From assembly GCA_013203755.1 (NCBI GenBank), contig JABMPI010000594.1, positions 1 to 15,530 of the forward strand: 15,530 bases of DNA. The letters are read 5' to 3'. The first letter of the stretch is position 1; each line of letters begins with the position of its first letter. The translations under genes were made by a program, and so were the position numbers. Under the pieces are notes generated by a model. It did no database searches. It was not told the origin of the DNA and saw only the letters and a list, made by a program, of their open reading frames with translations. Source of the stretch: Bacteroidota bacterium (lineage in GTDB: Bacteria; Bacteroidota; Bacteroidia; Bacteroidales; Prolixibacteraceae). Shown piece by piece: positions 8,117 through 15,492 of this stretch.

Positions 8117-9016
8117 TTAGAGTCCTAACGTTTTAATATATTCCCGGTTATTATTTGCACATTTTTTGGGTGCACCCATTCCTGGTAAAACATCCTGTTC
8201 AACAACAATCCACCCGTTATAACCTTTTTCGTTTAGAATGTCAACTATTGTTTGAAAATCAACATTCCCTTTTCCTAATTCACAAAAAGCACCTTCTTCA
8301 ACCGATTTGAAATAGTCATATTCTTTTTCAATGGCATCCTGACCAACTTTTGGGTCAAAATCTTTAAAATGAACATGCCAGATTCGCTTATAATATTTTT
8401 CTAATGCTTCAACCGGGTTACCGCCGGCAAAGGCAAAATGCCCCATGTCTAAACACAATCCTAATAGGGTAGGGTCGGTCAGTTTCATTAATTTAGCAAC
8501 TTCTCGCGGAGTTTCTACATAACCGCCACAATGGTGATGAAAAACAGTACGCATTCCATATTTGTCCTTTACCGCTTGGGCTACTTTTTCAGCACCCTTT
8601 GCAAATGTTAGCCATTGTTCGTCGGTTAATCCCATTTCCGGTGAAATCCGTCCGGCATTTTTGGTACGCTCCTCAACTGACCCATTTTCATCGGCCAAAA
8701 CAATAAATGCATTTGTATAACCTGCTTCATACATCAACCCGGCAGTTTTTAAAGCTAATTCAACTCCTGCATCATGAGCTTCTTCTAATGCCATTGCAAC
8801 TGGAACAAATGCTCCCAATAGTTGTAGATTTTTGCCTGTCAAAACAGTATTTAATTCTTGCGGAATGGAAGGCATAAATCCCCAATCGCCCAGTTCTGTA
8901 CCGGCATAGCCGGTTTCAACCATTTCGGAAAGAACTTGCTCGTAACCAAGCGACTTTCCTTCCAATTCAAATTCCAGTGCACCCCACGAACAGGGTGCGT
9001 TTGCTATCTGTATCAT
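8117..9016 (-). CDS. iolE: 2-keto-myo-inositol dehydratase (xylose-isomerase-like TIM barrel)
   Basis: The protein has 299 residues, the usual length of IolE. It removes water from 2-keto-myo-inositol to give 3D-(3,5/4)-trihydroxycyclohexane-1,2-dione, a metal-dependent reaction. The start IANAPCSWGALEFE is highly characteristic of IolE-type proteins. Likely metal and substrate residues of the AP-endonuclease-2/xylose-isomerase barrel are visible: TELG (Glu41), FHHHCGGYVETP (His160-162, Glu168), LCLDMGHFAFAGGNP (Asp190, His193), WHVHFKD (His214/His216) and VVEQD (Glu273). The IolI/IolH isomerases share the fold, so the call rests on the N-terminal signature and on the neighbouring iolG and iolD. 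It lies 14 bases before iolG. A structured repeat element occupies the gap on its 5' side, between it and iolA. Confidence 0.85.
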   Translation of the reverse strand: MIQIANAPCSWGALEFELEGKSLGYEQVLSEMVETGYAGTELGDWGFMPSIPQELNTVLTGKNLQLLGAFVPVAMALEEAHDAGVELALKTAGLMYEAGYTNAFIVLADENGSVEERTKNAGRISPEMGLTDEQWLTFAKGAEKVAQAVKDKYGMRTVFHHHCGGYVETPREVAKLMKLTDPTLLGLCLDMGHFAFAGGNPVEALEKYYKRIWHVHFKDFDPKVGQDAIEKEYDYFKSVEEGAFCELGKGNVDFQTIVDILNEKGYNGWIVVEQDVLPGMGAPKKCANNNREYIKTLGL

Positions 9017-9067
9017 AGTTCGTTTGTCTTTTATTCTTCAAAAAAATCATATTTTTTAAGTGGCTTC

Positions 9068-9175
9068 TTCTAAAATGTCAAGAACAAGGCTTGCGAAATC
9101 TTGAAAATTAGGGAGTTTACTTTCGTAAACGACTGTTTTCAAGATGAGCGTAACGCAGTTATTGATATTTTAGAA
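9068..9175 (+). repeat. Structured intergenic element, copy 2 (iolA-iolE gap)
   Basis: The outer arms 9068-9081 and 9162-9175 are complementary at 13 of 14 positions, and the exception is a G-U pair in a plus-strand RNA. Inside are GAACAAGG, a second perfect 10-bp stem (ATCTTGAAAA 9098-9107 / TTTTCAAGAT 9136-9145), GGAG, a perfect hairpin GTTTAC-TTTC-GTAAAC (9115-9130), GACTGTTTT and GTAACGCAGTT. The small blocks match those of the element at 643-747 in order and orientation, while the arms and hairpin sequences differ but remain self-complementary. Here the element is antisense to the surrounding iol transcripts, and its right end is only 10 bases beyond the iolA stop codon. It may affect iolA/iolE readthrough, or simply be an inserted repeat. 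Confidence 0.75.
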
Positions 9176-9185
9176 TAGACACTAT

Positions 9186-10661
9186 TTAGAATTTTCGTGT
9201 CCACTCTTTCGGCCAGCGTTCAATTACCACTTTTGTTTGAGTGAAAAATTCGATGGCATGTCTTCCCTGTCCGTGTAAATCGCCAAAGAAACTGTCACCC
9301 CAACCACTAAAGGGGAATTGCGCCATTGGTGCCGCAACACCAATATTAATTCCAATGTTACCAGCGTGTGCCCTGTTTCTGAAAGTACGGGCATTTAAAC
9401 CACTTGAAGTAAACAAACAAGCCATGTTTCCGTAGTTATTGCCATTTACAAAATCGATTGCCTGATCAATTGAATCCATTTGCAACAGACTCATTACCGG
9501 CCCAAAAATTTCAGTTTTAATTAGCTCGCCATCCAAAGGTACATTTTCAAGAATGGTTGGTTTTATAAAGTTGCCGGTTTCGTAACCACTAATTGTAGCA
9601 TTTCTTCCATCGAGCAACAGATTTGCACCTTCGTTTACACCTTTCCCGATCAGGTATTCAATACGAGATTTACTTTCTGGAGTAATAACTGGTCCCATTT
9701 CAATTCCTTCGTTTAGTCCAAAGCCAGTAGTTTTACTTTTTGCAGCTTCAACCAAGGCCTCTTTTACAAGACCTTTGTCATCGGCAACTGTAATAATATT
9801 AGAGGCTGCCAAACAACGTTGCCCGGCACATCCATAAACACTGTCGGCAATAATTCTGGCAGTCATTTCAATGTCGGCATCTGGCATAATAATTACCGGG
9901 TTTTTAGCTCCACCCTGTGCCTGAACACGTTTGCCGTTAGCAGCTCCACGCTGATAAATGTAACGAGCAATTGTAGTTGAACCCACAAAACTTATAGCTT
10001 TTACATCCGGGTGGTCCAGCAGTGCATCAACACTCTCTTTTCCGCCATGAACAAGGTTTATTAATCCTTTGGGAATGTCCAACTGGTCTATCAATTCAAA
10101 TACCTTTATCATTGTTAAAGGCACTTTTTCCGATGGTTTTAAGATGAAACTATTTCCACAGGCAATTGCATAGGGAAGAAACCAAAAAGGAATCATTCCC
10201 GGGAAATTAAAGGGAGAAATGCACGCACAAACTCCAATTGGCTGGCGAATCATAAATTCGTCGATACCAGGTGCTACGTTTTCTGAAAATTCGCTTTGCA
10301 TTAAAGTTGGTGTAGCGCAAGCAGTTTCAACATTTTCAATACCCCGCTGAATTTCAGCTTTAGATTCGGCAAAACTTTTACCACACTCTAAAGTAATCAA
10401 TCTGGCAATGTCATCTATATTCTCTTCTAAAAGTTGTTTTAATTTATAAAGAGGCTGAACACGCCTCATGGCAGGAGCATTTCTCCACTCGTTTAAAGCA
10501 ACACTCGACGCAGCAACAGCTGCATTGGCATCGTTTACTGTATTTTCTCCAAAAGGTACTTTTGCAAGCACTTCCTGATTTGCCGGGTTTAGAACATCAA
10601 TTGTATTTTGTTCTTTACTCTCAACCCATTTTCCATTGATATAATTCTTTAAAATTTCCAT
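9186..10661 (-). CDS. iolA: Methylmalonate/malonate-semialdehyde dehydrogenase (CoA-acylating)
   Basis: The protein has 491 residues from the ATG at 10661. An in-frame TTG at 10688 would add nine residues, but it lies inside a simple repeat and adds nothing conserved; the protein proper opens with ILKNYINGKWVES. It oxidises malonic semialdehyde from inositol to acetyl-CoA with CO2 release, using NAD+ and CoA. The ALDH fold is clear: SPFNFPGMIPFWFLP, FVGSTTIARY (coenzyme turn), and GCAGQRCLAAS with the nucleophile Cys283 preceded by Arg282. Where hydrolytic ALDHs have the general-base glutamate in E-L-G-G-K, this protein has QAQGGAKNP. The missing glutamate is typical of the CoA-acylating MMSDH group and supports the call. 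Valine degradation is the other possible role, but the iol context favours inositol. Confidence 0.9.
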   Translation of the reverse strand: MEILKNYINGKWVESKEQNTIDVLNPANQEVLAKVPFGENTVNDANAAVAASSVALNEWRNAPAMRRVQPLYKLKQLLEENIDDIARLITLECGKSFAESKAEIQRGIENVETACATPTLMQSEFSENVAPGIDEFMIRQPIGVCACISPFNFPGMIPFWFLPYAIACGNSFILKPSEKVPLTMIKVFELIDQLDIPKGLINLVHGGKESVDALLDHPDVKAISFVGSTTIARYIYQRGAANGKRVQAQGGAKNPVIIMPDADIEMTARIIADSVYGCAGQRCLAASNIITVADDKGLVKEALVEAAKSKTTGFGLNEGIEMGPVITPESKSRIEYLIGKGVNEGANLLLDGRNATISGYETGNFIKPTILENVPLDGELIKTEIFGPVMSLLQMDSIDQAIDFVNGNNYGNMACLFTSSGLNARTFRNRAHAGNIGINIGVAAPMAQFPFSGWGDSFFGDLHGQGRHAIEFFTQTKVVIERWPKEWTRKF

Positions 10662-10674
10662 GTTATTTACATTA

Positions 10675-10698
10675 GATTCAAGACACAAGATTCAAGAC
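10675..10698. repeat. Short direct repeat (GATTCAAGAC x2) upstream of iolA
   Basis: GATTCAAGAC occurs at 10675-10684 and again at 10689-10698, a 14-base period. It lies just 5' of the iolA start on the minus strand, in an otherwise AT-rich 132-base gap. It spans an alternative TTG start of iolA and argues against that start being real. No obvious operator symmetry was seen. Confidence 0.6.
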
Positions 10699-10793
10699 TT
10701 TAGAATTAAAACTCAAATTGAATTTACAATTATTACTAATTCTGTATTTCTCACCTTTTATTATGAATATTTCAATTTATAATTTTTATTGTT

Positions 10794-12371
10794 TTAGTTC
10801 TGCCCAAGCAGAATATATATCAGAATTGTTACAAACACAAGCACAGCTGACAAGTGCTTGGCATACTTCCAATGTATCATATCCATTTTAATTGGAGCAG
10901 TTCGAATGCTGAAATTTTTACGTGGATAATAATAAGATACCGCAAACATTATAATTACATTCAATACAAATTCAATTCCCCAAATGTGTATGAAATGAAC
11001 ATCTACCTTTAGTATGAATGTGGTAATAATATAAAATAGCAATCCAAAAATTAAGGCTGCTTTTGCTCCAACAGCAGATATTTTTTCAAGGAAAAAACCG
11101 GCAAGCATAATCGATGCCACAGGAATAAAAAATATTCCATTTAATTGCTGAAGGAGTTGGTATAAACCATCGGGGGCTCCTGCTACTAAGGGGGCACAAA
11201 TGATTGCAAATATTGCCAATATTGAAGATACTGCCCTGCCTACCCAAACCAGACGTTTTCCTCCGGCCTCTTTATTAATCAATCTTTTATACACATCGAT
11301 ACTAAAAATTGTAGCAGCACTGTTTAGAACACTATTAAATGTACTGAGTACAGCACCCATAACCACAGCAGCAAAAAAGCCAACCATTCCGAGAGGAAGA
11401 ACTTTTTTAATTAATGCAGGATAAATAAGGTCTTGAGTTTCGTACAAGGAATCGCCAAAATAGTAAAAGCCAATAACTCCGGGGAGAATTATTATTATGG
11501 GAACTAAAATCTTTAAAACACCTGTAAATAGAAGTCCTTTTTGAGCCTCTTTCAGATTTTTTGCACCCAACGCCCGTTGAATAATGGTTTGGTTCATCCC
11601 CCAGAAATAGAGCTGATTTATTATTAATCCGGTAAAAAGTACTCCAAATGGCATCACCGAATCTTTTGCCCCGACAACATTAAATTTCTCAGGGGCATGT
11701 TCAAAAACTTTTGTTAGCCCTGTTAAAGGATTTCCATCACCAATACTTACCAAGGCAATAACAGGAACAAGAATTCCACCAATTAGCAGACCATAGCCAT
11801 TAATAGTATCGGAAACGGCCACTGCTTTTAATCCACCGAAAATGGCATAAAACGAACCAATTACTCCAATGGCAACCACTGTAATCCATAAACCCTCGGT
11901 TTTACTAACTTCAAGAACTTCAGAAATATTAAAAATACTTTCCAGATTAATGGCTCCCGTATATAAAACAATGGGGAGAAGAGTGACAACAAATGAGATA
12001 ACCAAAAACAAAGCAACCAAACTTCTTGTTAGTCCATCGAATCGTTTTTCCAGGTATTCAGGAATAGTTGTTAAACCTAATTTCAGATATTTCGGAATAA
12101 AATAAAGTGCGGCAACTACCAATGCCAGTGCTGAAGTTACTTCCCATCCAATAATAATAAAGCCATTTTTATAGGACGAGCCATTCATCCCAATCAAATG
12201 TTCAGTTGAAATATTGGTTAGTAACATCGACCCGGCAATTACGATTCCTGTTAAACTTCTTCCGCCCAGAAAATAGTCGTCAGATGTTTCCATCTTATCA
12301 TTCCGAAGTTTGAACCACGCGTAAAAAGCCACAAAAGCGGTAAAGCCTATAAATGTTATAACTGTTAACAT
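10794..12371 (-). CDS. SSS-family sodium:solute symporter, probable inositol importer
   Basis: The 525-residue integral membrane protein has a transmembrane segment right at the N-terminus (MLTVITFIGFTAFVAFYAW) and many further hydrophobic spans, consistent with the 13-15 segment LeuT-fold SSS/SLC5 family (TC 2.A.21). Family signatures are DDYFLGGRSLTG, the first-helix region SMLLTNISTEHLIGMNG, IPEYLEKRF, and NQLYFWGMNQTIIQRALGAK with the usual N-Q-x-x-x-Q-R pattern. SSS proteins couple solute import to the sodium gradient at the inner membrane. SLC5A3 and SLC5A11 show that the family can carry inositol, and the location between iolD (49-base gap) and iolA makes inositol the best substrate guess. 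The sequence itself does not show this. Sugars or other inositol isomers are alternatives. Confidence 0.85.
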   Translation of the reverse strand: MLTVITFIGFTAFVAFYAWFKLRNDKMETSDDYFLGGRSLTGIVIAGSMLLTNISTEHLIGMNGSSYKNGFIIIGWEVTSALALVVAALYFIPKYLKLGLTTIPEYLEKRFDGLTRSLVALFLVISFVVTLLPIVLYTGAINLESIFNISEVLEVSKTEGLWITVVAIGVIGSFYAIFGGLKAVAVSDTINGYGLLIGGILVPVIALVSIGDGNPLTGLTKVFEHAPEKFNVVGAKDSVMPFGVLFTGLIINQLYFWGMNQTIIQRALGAKNLKEAQKGLLFTGVLKILVPIIIILPGVIGFYYFGDSLYETQDLIYPALIKKVLPLGMVGFFAAVVMGAVLSTFNSVLNSAATIFSIDVYKRLINKEAGGKRLVWVGRAVSSILAIFAIICAPLVAGAPDGLYQLLQQLNGIFFIPVASIMLAGFFLEKISAVGAKAALIFGLLFYIITTFILKVDVHFIHIWGIEFVLNVIIMFAVSYYYPRKNFSIRTAPIKMDMIHWKYAKHLSAVLVFVTILIYILLGQN

Positions 12372-12420
12372 AATTTCTTTTCGTTAGTCTTCATTATAAT
12401 TCTAAGTTTTTGGTTAAGTT

Positions 12421-14286
12421 TTAAAAAAAGTAGCGTTGATTTTTTTTCTGTTCAACGTAGTTATCTCTCGCTTTCTGTACCGATTTCGATGTTGAAACTT
12501 CAGCAATTGGAACATCCCACCATGCATGTCCGTAGCCAGCCATTTTACGCTCAGGAACGGTTTCGATATAAATTACTGCAGTTCGTTCGTCTTTTTTTGA
12601 ATTTTTTAGTGCTTCATTAAATGAGGCAATATCTGTAGTTTTGTAAACTTTTGCTCCAAGACTTTCGGCGTTCATTGCCAAATCAACAGGTAATGCATCG
12701 CCTTCCAATTTTCCAGAATCTTTATCACGATAAACGTAATTTGTTCCAAATCCTTCGCTACCAATAGATTTTGATAATCCTCCAATACTTGCAAACCCAT
12801 TGTTGTCTATTAAAATAATGGTGAGTTTATACCCTTCTTGCAGAGAAGTTACTATTTCAGACGGCATCATCAAATAGCCACCATCACCCAATATCACATA
12901 GATTTCGCGGTCGGGACATGCCATTTTTGCGCCCAATCCTCCGGAAATTTCGTATCCCATGCACGAATAACCATATTCAAGATGAAAGCTTTTTGAATCC
13001 TGGGTTCGCCAAAGTTTATGCAGGTCGCCCGGGGCACTTCCCGATGCACACAGAACCACATCTTTTGGTGCAGAAAAATCGTTTATAGCACCTAAAACTT
13101 CAGCCTGGCTTGGAATATCATTTTTCTCGGCTTTATAAGCTACAGTCACTTTTTCATCCCAGCTTTTGTTGTAATCAGCTACTTTTTGTCTGTATGAATC
13201 TTCAACTTTGTAAGCTTCCAATTTCTCCGTTAGCTCTTCCAGAATTACTTTTGCATCGCCGGTTAAAGCTACACCACTGTGTTTATGTGCATCAAATTCG
13301 GCAATGTTTATATTAATAAATTTTACATTTTTATTTTGAAAGGCAGTTTTTGAAGCGGTTGTAAAATCTCCATAACGAGTACCAATCCCAATTACAACGT
13401 CGGCTTCTGTGCTAATCGCATTTGCACCTTCGGTTCCGGTGGCGCCCGTTGCACCCAAATTGTGTGGGTCGTTGTACGGAAGCGAGCCTTTTCCTGCAAA
13501 TGTTTCGCCAACAGGAATACCTGTGTTATGAACAAACTTTTTAAGAGCTTCTTCTGCTTCGCTGTAAATTACACCTCCACCAGCAATTATCATTGGTTTT
13601 GTTGCTGAATTTATCAATTCAACGGCACGCTGTAAAGCATTTGCATCGGGGCGCGGACGAGGAATATGCCAAATCCGTTTTTCAAACATTTCAACCGGAA
13701 AATCATAAGCTTCTGTCTGAACATCTTGCGGTACACAAAGTGTTACAGCTCCGGTGTCTGAAGGAGATGTTAATACACGCATCACTTCAGGAAGCGAGGT
13801 TATTAATTGCTCGGGGCGATTAATTCTGTCCCAATATTTCGAAACCGGTTTAAAACAGTCGTTAACAGAAAAATCTTGCGATGTTGCAGATTCCAATTGT
13901 TGCAAAACAGGAGCTACTTTGCGTTGGGCAAAAATATCTCCGGGCATAATTAAAACAGGTAAACGATTAACAGTTGCCCCCGCTGCGGCAGTTATCATAT
14001 TTGTTGCTCCAGGACCAATGGACGAAGTACAAACAAAAGTTGAAAGCCTGTTTTTCATTTTTGCGTAACCCACGGCAGTGTGTACTGCAGCCTGCTCGTT
14101 ACGGACAAGGAAGTACCTAAAATCAGGAGATTGTTGTAATGCTTGTCCAAATCCGGCAAGATTACCATGTCCGAATATTCCAAAACAACCTGCAAAAAAT
14201 GGTTGTTCAATGCCATCTCTTTCAGAATATTGGTTTTTGAGATATGCCATTGTTGCTTGCGCAACTGTTAGTTTTATTGTATTCAT
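12421..14286 (-). CDS. iolD: 3D-(3,5/4)-trihydroxycyclohexane-1,2-dione hydrolase (ThDP-dependent)
   Basis: The protein has 621 residues, close to the usual IolD length. It opens the ring of 3D-(3,5/4)-trihydroxycyclohexane-1,2-dione to 5-deoxy-glucuronate, using thiamine diphosphate and Mg2+. The three-domain acetolactate-synthase fold is visible. The PYR domain has VRNEQAAVHTAVGYAK (Glu64 activates ThDP) and SIGPGATNMITAAAGA. A middle domain starts near PMIIAGGGVIYS (231-242). The PP domain has GYEISGGLGAKMACP and the ThDP motif GDGGYLMMPSE (467-469) ending in DNNGF (Asn495/496). The N-terminal GCFGIFGHGNLAGFGQAL and the C-terminal GHAWWDVPIAEVS are IolD-like and set it apart from acetolactate synthase. 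It is second in the operon after iolC and is followed by the symporter gene. Confidence 0.92.
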   Translation of the reverse strand: MNTIKLTVAQATMAYLKNQYSERDGIEQPFFAGCFGIFGHGNLAGFGQALQQSPDFRYFLVRNEQAAVHTAVGYAKMKNRLSTFVCTSSIGPGATNMITAAAGATVNRLPVLIMPGDIFAQRKVAPVLQQLESATSQDFSVNDCFKPVSKYWDRINRPEQLITSLPEVMRVLTSPSDTGAVTLCVPQDVQTEAYDFPVEMFEKRIWHIPRPRPDANALQRAVELINSATKPMIIAGGGVIYSEAEEALKKFVHNTGIPVGETFAGKGSLPYNDPHNLGATGATGTEGANAISTEADVVIGIGTRYGDFTTASKTAFQNKNVKFININIAEFDAHKHSGVALTGDAKVILEELTEKLEAYKVEDSYRQKVADYNKSWDEKVTVAYKAEKNDIPSQAEVLGAINDFSAPKDVVLCASGSAPGDLHKLWRTQDSKSFHLEYGYSCMGYEISGGLGAKMACPDREIYVILGDGGYLMMPSEIVTSLQEGYKLTIILIDNNGFASIGGLSKSIGSEGFGTNYVYRDKDSGKLEGDALPVDLAMNAESLGAKVYKTTDIASFNEALKNSKKDERTAVIYIETVPERKMAGYGHAWWDVPIAEVSTSKSVQKARDNYVEQKKNQRYFF

Positions 14287-14335
14287 TCTTTTTAGTTCAG
14301 TTAAGAATTAAAATATTTTTAAATATTAAAGCTCT

Positions 14336-14406
14336 CGCAAAGTCGCGAAGGCACAAAGAAGAGTTTTTTCTAATTTTCTTTCCTTTCGCGTCTCTGCGCC
14401 TTTGCG
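14336..14406. repeat. Imperfect inverted repeat built from CGCAAAG-like units, iolC-iolD gap
   Basis: The left arm (14336-14360) is three imperfect 8-base units: CGCAAAGT, CGCGAAGG, CACAAAGA. The right arm (14383-14406) carries the complementary series ending GCGCCTTTGCG. They are separated by a T-rich 22-base spacer. Arm pairing is roughly 70 percent. It fills most of the 128-base gap between iolC and iolD. Repeats of this GCAAAG type are, from memory, seen in intergenic regions of various bacteria; whether they have a function is unclear. Confidence 0.6.
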
Positions 14407-14414
14407 TGCAAATT

Positions 14415-15434
14415 TTAAAATCCACCTTTTGATTCAATTAATTCCAATATTTCATCTTCGTAAGGAGTGAAGTTTGCACACCCCAGTTGAGTTACAACAT
14501 GCGCGCCGCAGGCATTTCCCATTCGGCAACATTTATACAAATCCCATTCTTTTAGGTAACCATAAATAAAACCAGCGGCAAAAGCATCGCCGGCACCAAG
14601 CACATTAACTACTTCTACCGGAAATCCTGGAACTTCCTGAATTGTACCATCTGGTAAATAAACAATTGCTCCACGCGAACCAGTTTTAACGATTAGCACA
14701 TCAACTCCTAATCCTAGGATTCCTTTAATTGCTACATTTATATCACCCTTAATTTCGGGAGCAGATATTTGCTGATGGCTAATTGTTAGCTGCGATTCAT
14801 CTGAAAGATAAGCTGCTAAAATTTCCTCTTCAGTACCTAAAACCACATTCACATTTCGCATAAAAGCCCGGCATGTAACACCAAATGCTCTAATGTCGTG
14901 CCATTGGTCGGCACGGAAATCGAGATCCAACATTACAGGAACATCATTTTTTCTGGCAATTTCAGCACCTAAAAATGCAGCACTTCGTGTGGGGTCAATA
15001 TTTAATGCAGTTCCTGAAACTTCAAAAAGTCTGGATTTTTCAATTCCAGCTTTTAAAACATGGTCGATGTTTATTTGAGAATCGGCGCAATTATCACGGT
15101 AATAAACCAATGGGAAACGGTCGGGTGGTTCAATTCCCAATAAAACGGCGGAACTTCTGGCTCCTTCAATCACCGGAACATTGTCGGTTATTACGTTTTC
15201 TTTTTTTAAAAAGTTGAGAAGAAAATCGCCCACTTTATCTCTTCCAACTCCTGAAAGTAAGGAAGCCTTTAATCCCAAACGGCTACATCCAACAGCAATG
15301 TTTAAAGGCGAACCTCCAACAAATGCATGAAATCCGGGGATGTCCTCAAAAGGTGCACCCACTGCTTGAGAATAAAGATCGATTGATGATCTTCCGTAGG
15401 TTATTACATCGTATATTTTTTCTTGTTTAATCAT
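14415..15434 (-). CDS. iolC: 5-dehydro-2-deoxygluconokinase (PfkB family)
   Basis: The protein has 339 residues. It phosphorylates 2-deoxy-5-keto-gluconate with ATP, the step before the IolJ aldolase. PfkB features: a substrate-binding start (DVITYGRSSIDLYSQAVGAP), the di-glycine signature FVGGSPLNIAVGCSRLG (39-55), SGVGRDKVGDFL, and the ATP/anion-hole signature NVLGAGDAFAAGFIYGYL with the catalytic base Asp283. The SSIDLY start and the substrate-side lid are typical of IolC rather than of fructokinase or ribokinase. It is a stand-alone kinase, not the kinase-aldolase (DUF2090) fusion found in some proteobacteria, so a separate aldolase is needed. It is the first iol gene inside the window, but more operon genes could lie to its right. 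Confidence 0.88.
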   Translation of the reverse strand: MIKQEKIYDVITYGRSSIDLYSQAVGAPFEDIPGFHAFVGGSPLNIAVGCSRLGLKASLLSGVGRDKVGDFLLNFLKKENVITDNVPVIEGARSSAVLLGIEPPDRFPLVYYRDNCADSQINIDHVLKAGIEKSRLFEVSGTALNIDPTRSAAFLGAEIARKNDVPVMLDLDFRADQWHDIRAFGVTCRAFMRNVNVVLGTEEEILAAYLSDESQLTISHQQISAPEIKGDINVAIKGILGLGVDVLIVKTGSRGAIVYLPDGTIQEVPGFPVEVVNVLGAGDAFAAGFIYGYLKEWDLYKCCRMGNACGAHVVTQLGCANFTPYEDEILELIESKGGF

Positions 15435-15449
15435 TTTACTAGTTTTTAG

Positions 15450-15492
15450 TATTTAGTCGTATGTAGTAAGTATAAAGTAAAAAGTAAAAAAA
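15450..15492. repeat. Low-complexity AGTA/AAGTA-rich segment 5' of iolC
   Basis: The stretch consists of closely spaced AGTA-containing units (AGTATT, AGTAAGTATA, AAGTAA, AAGTAA), ending in an A-run at 15481-15493. It lies 16-58 bases upstream of the iolC ATG. No convincing -33/-7 promoter pair was found in the 96 bases before iolC, so the operon promoter may be outside the window. Confidence 0.4.

Noticed and set aside
7576..8136. Several plus-strand reading frames across iolG
   Set aside because: They are antisense to iolG, overlap one another and show no independent coding signal.
10662..10688. Extended iolA N-terminus from a TTG at 10688
   Set aside because: The nine extra residues come from a direct repeat and have no conserved character; the ATG at 10661 begins the ALDH sequence.
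13754..14068. 104-residue plus-strand reading frame
   Set aside because: It is antisense to the strongly conserved iolD and has no recognisable domain or start signal.
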